From JBBQZU01 sp041749535 (GTDB taxonomy: Bacteria; Bacteroidota; Bacteroidia; Flavobacteriales_D; Cryomorphaceae), in the NCBI GenBank assembly GCA_041749535.1, contig JBGTBE010000003.1, positions 62,001 through 126,000 on the forward strand: a stretch of 64,000 nt of DNA, given 5' to 3'. The notes beneath the pieces are model-generated. The model ran no database searches and was not told where the DNA came from. It saw only the letters and a list, made by a program, of their open reading frames with translations. How positions within the stretch are numbered: the first letter of the stretch is position 1; the number at the start of each line of letters is the position of its first letter. Of the stretch, positions 7,579 to 15,205 are shown in pieces. Made by a program: the position numbers and the translations under genes.

Positions 7579-9915
7579 TTAAAAACTTTGTTTGAAACGG
7601 ACTATAAAATTAATACCCGGCTCATCTGCATAGTACCTGAAACGGTTCATATAATCCCGGTATGCTGTATTGAGCGCATTCTCAACCGCGAGTGAGAGTG
7701 TACTGTTGCCAAACCGAACGCCTGCAGTAGCGCCGAGAAGAAAATAGGCATCGGGTGCCGGTGCGAAGTCGAAGCTTACGGGCAGGGGGGTATCAGGGCT
7801 TTCGCCAAAAACTGTTTCAAAAGGAAACAGGGCGGGTTCGCGGTATTGCCGCATGGTGTAGGAGCCATTGATGGCAAGGAATGGAGCCTTGAATTTTCTC
7901 ACATCGCGGAACTGATAGCGAAGGCCTGCGTCAAACCGATGGGCCGGCACACCTATAAAAAATGAATGGTTGCCGAGGTTCTCAGCCCAAAGCAAACTTG
8001 CTGCTGCTGTTCCTTGCCAATGGCTGCTCCAGTCACCTTCATATTTCAGGTCAAAACCGGTGTAAAGTGCATCGGACTGACGGTAGTCGTACCTCGGAAA
8101 GGCACCGCGAATGGTGAGTTCTATGGTGGTAGGATCCAGGTAAATGAAATCGGTGATATAGTTTACATAAGCTATCCCGTGCAGAGAATTCCCGCCCCAA
8201 CTTTGGCGCACACCTGCTGAGATGTTGTAGCTCCTCTCCAACTTCAGTTCAGGATTGCCTTCCTCAATACCTCCCGCCCCGTGGTGTAATCCGCTGCTGA
8301 ACATTTCATTTACCGCAGGATTTCTCCATTGAGAAGCAGCAGAAATCGTAAGGCTGCCCTCCCCTAGTTCGCGCTGCACTGCGGCAGCGACTGCCAGACC
8401 TTCAAACCCAATATTGAGCGGATCCTCACTGCTCGCCACAGGCTCAAAAATCTCAGATGTAACCCAATCGTATCTCAGGCCATAATTCAATTTCCAAAGA
8501 TCGAAAGTTGCAATTTGGGTAGCAAAAATGCCCACACTCGAATTTATATAGCTCGGCATAAATTTGCGGCCTCTGAAATTATTTTCTCTCCACAAACCTG
8601 TGGCACCGGCATTTCCCGAAAGGTGACCCGACTTGTAGTGCCAGATGGCTTCGCCCAGATGTGAGGTAAGACCATACTCGAGCTGGGGGCGCGATAAGGT
8701 TTCCGGGCTGGGGTTGAACCCCACATGCACATCGTACTCACTGCGGCGGTTGTACTGACGGGCGTAGGTAAATTCTAGCCTGTTGCGGGTATCGATTTCG
8801 TACTTGAGGGAAGTTTTAAAAACCTCGTGCAGCACCACCTGTTTGGGCCTGTCAATGCTGTAAGAAAATCCCAGGGTATCCGGAGCTGGCCTGCCCTGAA
8901 GTATCTCAAACAGGTCGGTTAAATTGCCGAGGTGTGAGTAGCGGTACAGGCCAAATTCCTGATTGAAAATACTCAGGAAAGTCTCCACTTCCCACTTTCG
9001 GAATTTATAACCCAATGCAAAAGAGCCGTTGTACTCCCTGATGCCCGTATTGGTGAGCCATACTTCGCTGGTTTTTATATCGCCAAGACCTTTTAGTGAA
9101 CCTTGCAAGCGGTAATAAAGCTGCTGGTTCGCAAAGGGTTTTCCGCTGAGTGACAATGCTGCCGAACCTCCGCGGCCATTAGATTGCAAGGCGGTGAGCG
9201 CCTCGCCTGCAATCTTCTTGCTTTCGCCAAATACAGAAGGCGGTTCCACCAAAATGATTCCTCCAATGGCGTCGGGAGCGTATCTCAGCGCATCTGCCCC
9301 TTCGGCCACAGCGATGCTTGAAGCAATATAGCTGTCAATTTCGGGGGAGTGTTCGCCACCCCAATACTGTCCTTCCTGCCTTATGCCGTTGGAAAGCACC
9401 ATCACCCTGTTGCCCGATAAACCACGGAATACCGGTTTGGCAATATTGTTTCCCGTTGTACTCAGCCGCACACCGGGTATAAGGGCTGCTAGTTCAGCCA
9501 CTTGTTTTCCGCCTGATGCTTCAATTTCCGATTTACGCACTCCAATACGCGTAAGCATATCTGTTTGAGGGGCGGAGGCCACCAGCTCAAATTCATGCAA
9601 CTCCGTATCGCTGTGATCCAAAAGGATGTTCAAAGTAGTGTCGCGCACAATGGTGATAGGCTGAATATACGGTTCGCAACCTATATGCGTGATGCTGAAG
9701 GTGTAGGTGCCCGGGCAAACCTTTGACAATTCAAACTGCCCATTCACGTCGGAAGCCGTGCCCTTACCAGCCTCTTGCAGCAGCACAGATGCGAAAGAAA
9801 GCGCAACACCGGTATTCATATCGGCAATGCTTCCCCGAAGGGTTATATGGCACGATTGGGCATGGATACCATACACAAAAGCGAGGAGTCCCATGAGGGA
9901 CAATAAAAATCTCAT
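7579..9915 (-). CDS. TonB-dependent outer-membrane receptor, zinc-receptor-like
   Basis: The 778-residue receptor has a signal peptide (to about residue 19), a carboxypeptidase-regulatory-like domain (about 24-110), a plug domain (about 120-240) and a 22-strand barrel ending in aromatic FKQSF. The plug contains GNNIAKPVFRGLSGNRV and NGIRQEGQYWGGEHSPEID, a signature I recognise from flavobacterial receptors of the ZnuD/zinc type. Substrate is therefore probably a metal such as zinc, but this rests on family resemblance and on the His/Cys-rich protein encoded immediately upstream. It forms an operon with the two lipoproteins downstream. Confidence 0.85.
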   Translation of the reverse strand: MRFLLSLMGLLAFVYGIHAQSCHITLRGSIADMNTGVALSFASVLLQEAGKGTASDVNGQFELSKVCPGTYTFSITHIGCEPYIQPITIVRDTTLNILLDHSDTELHEFELVASAPQTDMLTRIGVRKSEIEASGGKQVAELAALIPGVRLSTTGNNIAKPVFRGLSGNRVMVLSNGIRQEGQYWGGEHSPEIDSYIASSIAVAEGADALRYAPDAIGGIILVEPPSVFGESKKIAGEALTALQSNGRGGSAALSLSGKPFANQQLYYRLQGSLKGLGDIKTSEVWLTNTGIREYNGSFALGYKFRKWEVETFLSIFNQEFGLYRYSHLGNLTDLFEILQGRPAPDTLGFSYSIDRPKQVVLHEVFKTSLKYEIDTRNRLEFTYARQYNRRSEYDVHVGFNPSPETLSRPQLEYGLTSHLGEAIWHYKSGHLSGNAGATGLWRENNFRGRKFMPSYINSSVGIFATQIATFDLWKLNYGLRYDWVTSEIFEPVASSEDPLNIGFEGLAVAAAVQRELGEGSLTISAASQWRNPAVNEMFSSGLHHGAGGIEEGNPELKLERSYNISAGVRQSWGGNSLHGIAYVNYITDFIYLDPTTIELTIRGAFPRYDYRQSDALYTGFDLKYEGDWSSHWQGTAAASLLWAENLGNHSFFIGVPAHRFDAGLRYQFRDVRKFKAPFLAINGSYTMRQYREPALFPFETVFGESPDTPLPVSFDFAPAPDAYFLLGATAGVRFGNSTLSLAVENALNTAYRDYMNRFRYYADEPGINFIVRFKQSF

Positions 9916-9961
9916 TGAATGGAAATTGGAGCAGAAAAAAGACTGAAACTACCTTGCGTGA

Positions 9962-10342
9962 TTACGCAGCAGATGCAGGAGGACCGCGCTGTTGCCGCGT
10001 GTCTTTAAGGCTCTTTATGGGCGATTGGGCCTCAGACGGAAAATGTACATCCCAGGCCGGTGCATGGAGTGGATAAATTGATTCGGCAATCTGAAAATTT
10101 ACGTTTACCACAAACTGACCACAGCGGAGACAAACATCAGCTACCTCAGCTTCCGTGAGCATTGATGAATGGGCGGATGGCGAGGCTTTTTCAGGTGCTT
10201 TGTGATAACCACAAATATGTGCAGTTGTTTCTACAAGATCAACCTCGTGCAGGAGATAAACGTGAAGGGCATTTTCGCTTAGAACAATGCCGAAGCAAAA
10301 ACAGAGCAGCAGAGCGATATGTTTTTTGGCCTTGCGAAACAT
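9962..10342 (-). CDS. Small exported His/Cys protein preceding the TonB receptor
   Basis: The 126-residue protein begins with a signal-like segment (KKHIALLLCFCFGIVLSENA) and carries potential metal ligands: HICGYH near residue 43 and CLRCG near residue 71, plus several further histidines. It ends in RQQRGPP, a tail common in small proteins placed directly before metal-type TonB receptors in Flavobacteriia. I infer a periplasmic metal-binding or sensing role linked to the receptor 46 bases downstream. It is not a family with known biochemical function, to my knowledge. Confidence 0.65.
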   Translation of the reverse strand: MFRKAKKHIALLLCFCFGIVLSENALHVYLLHEVDLVETTAHICGYHKAPEKASPSAHSSMLTEAEVADVCLRCGQFVVNVNFQIAESIYPLHAPAWDVHFPSEAQSPIKSLKDTRQQRGPPASAA

Positions 10343-10349
10343 GCGGTTG

Positions 10350-10357
10350 CAAAGCTA
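10350..10357 (-). promoter_or_regulatory. -7 element for the TonB receptor operon
   Basis: TAGCTTTG (TAnnTTTG) on the minus strand ends 7 bases before the ATG at 10342 and overlaps the last codons of the GNAT gene. The leader would be only a few bases. This suggests the receptor operon has its own promoter inside the end of the upstream gene. Confidence 0.5.
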
Positions 10358-10861
10358 ATCATTCAGCCGGATAAACATGACCCAGTGCTTGCCAATACTG
10401 CCAATATTGAAAGGTTCGCCGGTAATTTGGAATCCAAGATTTTCGTAAAATGACACGGCCACTTCGCGGGCATTACACCACATCAGGTCGGAGCCCTGTT
10501 CTCTGTAGTATTGTAGGGCATAAATTACGATTGCTTTGCCATAACCCTTGCCCCGCACATCGGGGTGGGTAGCCATGCCGCGCAACTGCACAGGCTTCAA
10601 TGCCTTCAGCACAGGGTGGGCCTGCTCGTAAAACGATGCCACGCCTGCAATTTGTCCATCGCCGCTTACTGCGCCAAAATGTAGGGTAGTGGGCAGGTCA
10701 TCACCCGGCCAGATACACTCCCCCAGCGTACCACCCGGGCGAAGCACCTGTAAGCGTAGGGGATACACTTCCAGGGTGTCTATTGTTTTCACATTTGGGA
10801 TATGGGCTGTCATGTGGCGAAGATAGAGGTTACTAGGGTTGGTTAATCTGTCGGGATTCAT
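10355..10861 (-). CDS. GNAT-family N-acetyltransferase
   Basis: A 168-residue acetyl-CoA-dependent acyltransferase of the GNAT fold. Motif A is clear: RGMATHPDVRGKGYGKAIV, with the acetyl-CoA pyrophosphate loop RGKGYG near residues 108-113. A C-terminal NAREVAVSFYENLGF motif is typical of motif B. The acceptor substrate cannot be predicted. The start could be ATG 10861, used here, or the ATG at 10813 (MTAHIPN), which would remove 16 poorly conserved residues. It is followed by the TonB receptor cluster on the same strand, though that cluster appears to have its own promoter. Confidence 0.8.
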   Translation of the reverse strand: MNPDRLTNPSNLYLRHMTAHIPNVKTIDTLEVYPLRLQVLRPGGTLGECIWPGDDLPTTLHFGAVSGDGQIAGVASFYEQAHPVLKALKPVQLRGMATHPDVRGKGYGKAIVIYALQYYREQGSDLMWCNAREVAVSFYENLGFQITGEPFNIGSIGKHWVMFIRLND

Positions 10862-11328
10862 GATTGTGTATTTATTTTTTAAGGTTATTGGTGGTTGGTT
10901 TTTGGTGATGCGACTGTCTGAAATCTGTGCTCACATGAAATAGCTAGGGAGGTTTTTCCTAACAGTCGTTTATCAAAAATCCTCTCTGGATAGGCAATAA
11001 AAGCACCATTGCTTTGACGACCGTACCGATGCGGCCATCGTTTGGGCTGATGGGGATGGAAATGATGATAAAATTGGCTGAATGATTCACAATTTTCATT
11101 TCCGATTTTACCATCTAAAATCTAAAATTGCGTCGAGAATGACAGCGCAAATTGGCACATTGAAATCTATAATATGTGCCGTATGAATAAAAATAGATAG
11201 GCTGATTATCAGATATATACCCCCCCCCCAAGCATTTTAACATTTCAAAAAGTAGGTAAATTAGAAAATGATTCCTACATTGTTTTTCGGTTCCGTTTTG
11301 CTTATTGTGCAGTTAACCAAATGATAAC
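10862..11328. other. Gene-poor spacer with a 10-base C run
   Basis: I see no coding signal in this 467-bp stretch. It contains an uninterrupted run of ten cytosines at 11220-11229 that lies outside any gene. The right end adjoins the terminator of the small RNA candidate. Confidence 0.4.
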
Positions 11329-11358
11329 AAAAAAACCGGAGAGCAGTAACTCCCCGGT
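11329..11358 (-). terminator. Intrinsic terminator of the small RNA candidate
   Basis: On the minus strand ACCGGGGAG and CTCTCCGGT form a 9-bp stem (one G-U pair) around a 6-base loop TTACTG, followed by seven T residues. On the plus strand the same hairpin has an A-C mismatch and only a short T run, so the terminator faces the minus direction. Confidence 0.75.
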
Positions 11359-11406
11359 TTCAATTTTCATAACCAAATCATCGGTAAAAAGGAGGTGATT
11401 ATGATA
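11329..11406 (-). ncRNA. Candidate small RNA with anti-Shine-Dalgarno sequence
   Basis: On the minus strand a complete small transcription unit can be read: a -33/-7 promoter, about 78 bases of RNA, and an intrinsic terminator. Near its 5' end the RNA would contain ATCACCTCCTTT (11399-11388), identical over 12 bases to the conserved 3' tail of 16S rRNA, that is, the anti-SD sequence. The middle part is A/U rich and unstructured. No ORF of more than a few codons fits. It lies antisense to nothing, in the spacer before the secreted-protein genes. The 5' end is placed 4 bases after the -7 element and is approximate. This is a prediction from sequence alone. Confidence 0.5.
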
Positions 11407-11409
11407 TAA

Positions 11410-11439
11410 CAAAGGTACAAAAAAACGGCTGTTGCACAA
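11410..11439 (-). promoter_or_regulatory. Promoter of the small RNA candidate with palindrome at -33
   Basis: TTG (11439-11437), 19 bases, then TACCTTTG (11417-11410) matches the Bacteroidota -33/-7 promoter well. The inverted repeat TGCAC-AAG-GTGCA (11433-11445) covers the -33 element and could be an operator. Confidence 0.55.
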
Positions 11440-11502
11440 GGTGCAGTGCCGGAGGCGCTTGTAAGCAGCGCAATAGCTCTCAACACATAAACCCTTTTTG
11501 AA

Positions 11503-12483
11503 ATGAAACAAATTGCCTTAGCCCTGATAGCCTCAGTGGCTTCCCTCACCGTTATTGGCCAAAATCTAGTGCCCAATCCAAGCTTTGAAGAGTATTTGGA
11601 GTGTCCGCAGAGTACCACAGAGTTGCATCTACAAGTAGTAGATTGGTATAGTTGGCAAGAGACACCGGATTATTTTAATGTTTGCAATAATGATGGACTT
11701 GGAACAGCTGGAGTCCCAGAAAATGCTTGGGGCTATCAATTACCGATTGGAGGTAATGCATATGCTGGGATAGGTACTTATGTCGAATTTGCACCAGACA
11801 TTAGAGAATACATGGCGGCACCATTAGAATCACCATTGATAATAGGAAATTCCTATTACATGATGTTTCATGCGTCCATGTACGATAGTGGAGTGAAAGA
11901 ACAAAGATGGTGTGCCACCAACAACATTGGGATGCGCTTCTTCAAAGATCCTACCTATGATCCTTTCCCACCAGTATGGAATCCTTTAGAACCCGACAAC
12001 TTCGCTCACATCAATTATAGCGAAATTCTCGACGACTATACCAATTGGACCCTGATTGAAGGTTGGTTTACCGCCGACGATACCTATAACTGGGTAGCTA
12101 TCGGTAACTTCTTTACAGGAACACAAACTGATATTGTCATTCTAAATGATGAGGGATCCTGTTCGGGGATTTATTACATCGAAAATGTATGCGTAGCACC
12201 TACTCCAGAAGAGTGTGAATACTTGCTTTCAACTACTGCCAATCGTCCAATGTCAAACATAAGTGTTTACCCAAATCCGACAAAGGAGACAGCGCGTGTC
12301 AGTCTTCCTGATCAACATACATACCAATTGTATATGTATGATATTCAAGGAAGGATGGTAATGTACGTCCAAAACATTCGGTCAGGACAGGAAATAAATG
12401 TTTCAAAATTTCAAAAAGGAGTTTATGTGGTGAAAGCTTTTAATAATCAAGCTTTCTACACATTTAAACTCATAAAACAATGA
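11503..12483 (+). CDS. Secreted protein with NLVPNPSFE N-terminus and T9SS sorting domain (pair A, first gene)
   Basis: A 326-residue exported protein: signal peptide to about residue 20 (VIGQ), then NLVPNPSFEEY, the usual first strand of a galactose-binding-like (jelly-roll) domain found in many Bacteroidota surface proteins. Paired Cys residues occur in the body. The C-terminal 75 residues are a T9SS type A sorting domain (ISVYPNPTKETARVSL, ending TFKLIKQ), so it is secreted and probably attached to the surface. It overlaps the next gene by ATGA. A paralogue lies at 15206-16186 with the same partner, so the two-gene unit appears to be functional as a pair. The role is unknown; adhesion or matrix is possible. 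Confidence 0.8.
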   Translation: MKQIALALIASVASLTVIGQNLVPNPSFEEYLECPQSTTELHLQVVDWYSWQETPDYFNVCNNDGLGTAGVPENAWGYQLPIGGNAYAGIGTYVEFAPDIREYMAAPLESPLIIGNSYYMMFHASMYDSGVKEQRWCATNNIGMRFFKDPTYDPFPPVWNPLEPDNFAHINYSEILDDYTNWTLIEGWFTADDTYNWVAIGNFFTGTQTDIVILNDEGSCSGIYYIENVCVAPTPEECEYLLSTTANRPMSNISVYPNPTKETARVSLPDQHTYQLYMYDIQGRMVMYVQNIRSGQEINVSKFQKGVYVVKAFNNQAFYTFKLIKQ

Positions 12484-13358
12484 AAACGAAAAGTTTCTCA
12501 ATATGCTTCTTATGTGTATTGTTCTTTCACCATAATTTGCTTGCTCAGTCGAGCTCTGCAAATAATACACCCTTAGCTGGAAAATTCCTCGGTTACGATG
12601 CAGGTCAAAACCTCGAATTTCGCACCAACAACCTGATCCGTATGCAACAAATGCAAACTGGAACCAGCTCCATCAATGGCTATACCATTACGCGTTCAGG
12701 CTTTCTTGGGCTAAGCCAGGATGCCACCTTCTTTACGGCAGGGCTGGGCACTCCTTTTTCGTTGCTGCACCTGAATGGTAACAATGGATCGGGTTCACCG
12801 CAGGAATTGGGCTATCGGGATTGGATGCGCTATGGCATCACCTTTACCCACAATGACGATCTGATGTTTGTAGGGCCAAGACGGCGGGGCAACGACGACC
12901 GCACTGATGCGGCCGTAGTATGGAGCGATGGAACCAATGCTGACGATCCTGCCGGGCCCGATAATCTGATTTTTGTATTTACCCAGGGTGATGGTACAGG
13001 CAGTGATGCTTCATCAGATGCCGGTCTTGAAGTGGCTCGCATGACCCCCAATGCGCATACGGGTCTGGGCACAGGATGGTCAAACACACTACAACCTCAC
13101 CGCACACTCGATGTGGGGCTCACTGATGACCTCCCTCAGTTTCGAATTACCAGAACACGCAATTCAAATATAACATTGGGCGTAAATGCCGATTTTCAGG
13201 TAAGCAGTGCAGGCAATCTATACATCAAACCCAAGTCGGGTGCTAACAACAGAGCTACTGCTATTGGTTATTTGGATGGGGACCTCGCCAACGGTATCAT
13301 TACAGGTACCAATTCTCGATGTTGGTGGAATTACCCGCATCCGCAATTTGCCAGATGA
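12480..13358 (+). CDS. Fibre protein with S74 chaperone domain, N-terminal part (frameshifted gene, pair A)
   Basis: This frame encodes the exported N-terminal part of a protein whose full-length paralogue is at 16190-18550. It has a signal peptide ending near LLAQ (residue 22) and shares the sequence order of the paralogue: LGYDAGQNLEFRTNNLIRM, MHLG/LHLNG, the MRITP-like MTPN region and the IKPKSGANNRATAIGYL segment. Homology stops at about base 13311, where an extra base shifts the frame; after this only 15 unrelated residues follow to the stop at 13358. The remainder continues in the next frame (13276-14694). A genuine inactivating mutation, phase variation or a sequencing error are all possible. 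Confidence 0.65.
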   Translation: MKTKSFSICFLCVLFFHHNLLAQSSSANNTPLAGKFLGYDAGQNLEFRTNNLIRMQQMQTGTSSINGYTITRSGFLGLSQDATFFTAGLGTPFSLLHLNGNNGSGSPQELGYRDWMRYGITFTHNDDLMFVGPRRRGNDDRTDAAVVWSDGTNADDPAGPDNLIFVFTQGDGTGSDASSDAGLEVARMTPNAHTGLGTGWSNTLQPHRTLDVGLTDDLPQFRITRTRNSNITLGVNADFQVSSAGNLYIKPKSGANNRATAIGYLDGDLANGIITGTNSRCWWNYPHPQFAR

Positions 13359-14694
13359 CCCTGGGCCTACCTCGGTAATTCTTGGCAAACGTGCTGTAGC
13401 AGGCTCCGGTGGTAGCGATGTAGATCAGTTTATTGGAAGGGTTGATCTGCCAAACGATGCCGATCAGTACCTCGATGGTACGGGTGCTTTCAGCGTACCT
13501 CAAGACAAAGACTGGGATTTCGATGCCACAAATGTTTGGACCGGAACTGGGAGTGGCTTTCCCAGCGGGAATGTGGGTATTGGTGTACTAGGTAGTGCCA
13601 CTACTGCTAAGCTGGATGTGAATGGAACGGCAGGCTCGCTGTTTTTAACGATGGGAATCAACGTTCTTTCAGCAGCATCTACAGCCGTTTCAGTTGGATT
13701 GCAATCATTTGCAAACGGAGCTTCTTCAGCAAATTATGGTGCAAGAAATGAAGCTACCGCTTCTGGAGCAAGCGCCAATTTTGGCACCTATGGAAATGCT
13801 TGCAATGCCACAAATAATAACTATTCCATCTACGGCGAAGGATGCAGTTCTTCTTCTACCAATTATGCGGGCTACTTCAACGGCAATGTAACTGTGACCG
13901 GTACGTTCAGCAATCCCAGTGATGAAAATCTAAAGTCAAATATTCAGCCAATTTCCAATGCTGCTGCAATTTTAGATGCATTGAATCCTGTGGCTTATGA
14001 GTTTACGCAAGATATTTCACCATTGAATCTGCCTGAAGGCAATCAGTATGGTCTTATTGCACAGCAACTTGGAGATGTACTACCCGAACTGGTAGTGCAA
14101 AACGTGCATCCGGCAAAATATGATTCATTAGGTAACGAAATCAGTCCATCGTTTGAATATCTCAGCGTTCGTTATACTGATTTGATCCCTATTTTAATTG
14201 CAGGGTATCAACAACAGAATTTCACTATGGACGAACAAAGCGGCATTATTCAAGATCAATTACAGCAACTCGGTTCTCAAGCAGAAGTTATTGCTGATTT
14301 ACAGACTCAAGTGGAAAATCTCCAACAACAAATGGCTTCAATGCTCACAGTAGTGCAAGCCATGCAAACCAAAACCAACAACTGCTGCAATGACGGTAGC
14401 ACCGGTTCTCTGCCAGCCCCTACCGGCGCAACCGATGGAGTGAAGCTTATGCAGAATGTGCCAAATCCATTTGACACAAACACCCGCATTGACTTTATAC
14501 TCCCATCCGATGCAAATGCAGTGCTCGAACTAAGCGATGCACAAGGGCGTCCACTGCGCAGGCTCGTGGACGGACAGATGAATGCCGGTTCGCAAAGTAT
14601 CGTGCTCGATGGCAGTTCACTCGCGCCGGGCACGTACTTCTATACTGTTTATGCCAATGGTGAAATGATCACGAAGAAGATGGTGAAGAGGTAA
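13276..14694 (+). CDS. Fibre protein with S74 chaperone domain and T9SS signal, C-terminal part (frameshifted gene, pair A)
   Basis: Homology to the paralogue starts at ILDVGGITRIRNLPD (about 13313), so the ATG at 13276 is only the nearest start in this frame. The order is: glycine-rich fibre segments, then an intramolecular chaperone/peptidase S74 domain starting SDENLK (Ser codon 13918-13920, Lys five residues later, the spacing of the known Ser-Lys dyad) and continuing YGLIAQQLGDVLPEL. A coiled coil (DQLQQLGSQAEVIADLQTQV and on) and a TNNCC motif follow, then a T9SS sorting domain (VPNPFDTNTRIDFILP). S74 domains trimerise phage tail spikes and then cleave themselves off. Without the N-terminal part this fragment has no signal peptide. 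Confidence 0.65.
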   Translation: MGTSPTVSLQVPILDVGGITRIRNLPDDPGPTSVILGKRAVAGSGGSDVDQFIGRVDLPNDADQYLDGTGAFSVPQDKDWDFDATNVWTGTGSGFPSGNVGIGVLGSATTAKLDVNGTAGSLFLTMGINVLSAASTAVSVGLQSFANGASSANYGARNEATASGASANFGTYGNACNATNNNYSIYGEGCSSSSTNYAGYFNGNVTVTGTFSNPSDENLKSNIQPISNAAAILDALNPVAYEFTQDISPLNLPEGNQYGLIAQQLGDVLPELVVQNVHPAKYDSLGNEISPSFEYLSVRYTDLIPILIAGYQQQNFTMDEQSGIIQDQLQQLGSQAEVIADLQTQVENLQQQMASMLTVVQAMQTKTNNCCNDGSTGSLPAPTGATDGVKLMQNVPNPFDTNTRIDFILPSDANAVLELSDAQGRPLRRLVDGQMNAGSQSIVLDGSSLAPGTYFYTVYANGEMITKKMVKR

Positions 14695-14729
14695 AGGGGT
14701 ATTTGGTGGTTGGTTCTTTGACGGGTTTT

Positions 14730-14774
14730 AAACCGCCGGTGGCTGAGATGAGTCGAAGCCCGGCGGTTTTTTTT
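14730..14774 (+). terminator. Intrinsic terminator after pair A
   Basis: AAACCGCCGG (14730-14739) pairs perfectly with CCGGCGGTTT (14760-14769) around a 20-base loop, followed by a T run to 14774. The loop TGGCTGAGATGAGTCGAAGC is nearly repeated in the terminator of pair B. Confidence 0.85.
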
Positions 14775-15205
14775 ATAGCGCAAAGCCGTATAAAAGCAAA
14801 TGTTACGTCTAAATTAAATTTGACCTGCCGGGAATCATTTCTCACAAAAACAATTATCTTCGGCTCATGACCCTAGATCAGCAGACAGCAGACAGCAGAC
14901 AGCAGACAGCAGACAGCAGACAGCAGACAGCGGCTCCGGCTCCGCTCAGTGCAGGCAGGGCGCAACCAAAACCCGGTTGCCATGCGTAGCGGTGTCTGTT
15001 CAAAACGTTCTTTTCTGTTGAACTTTTACTTTGCCTCCGCGGTCGCGGCCGGGCCGCAAGCCACCATATCCCTCACATTATTTTTAAGAAATTTGAACAG
15101 TAGTCACCTAAGACCCTGAACGTAGGGCCCTGAAAAGCTGGTATTCCTTTCCAAAGAAGTAGTCCATGTGCTACTTACCTGAATTGAACCTTTCAATAAT
15201 CCCTT
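14775..15205. other. Spacer between the two secreted-protein pairs
   Basis: No gene is supported in this 431-bp region. It carries a 7-bp tandem repeat (listed separately) followed by a GC-rich stretch around 15040-15060 that differs in composition from its surroundings. No clear -7 element was found before the gene at 15206. Confidence 0.4.
14879..14933. repeat. 7-bp tandem repeat, unit CAGCAGA, about 7.9 copies
   Basis: CAGCAGA is repeated without a mismatch for about 55 bases. It lies 185 bases downstream of the frameshifted fibre gene and 273 bases upstream of the next pair. The unit is not a multiple of three and is outside any frame I support, so it might vary in copy number without coding effect. 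Confidence 0.9.

Noticed and set aside
11220..11229. Ten-base C run as a phase-variation switch
   Set aside because: It is outside any gene and more than 280 bases from the next start codon, so no coding or clear promoter effect can be argued.
14879..14933. CRISPR-like array
   Set aside because: The repeats are 7 bp and contiguous without spacers, so this is a simple tandem repeat.
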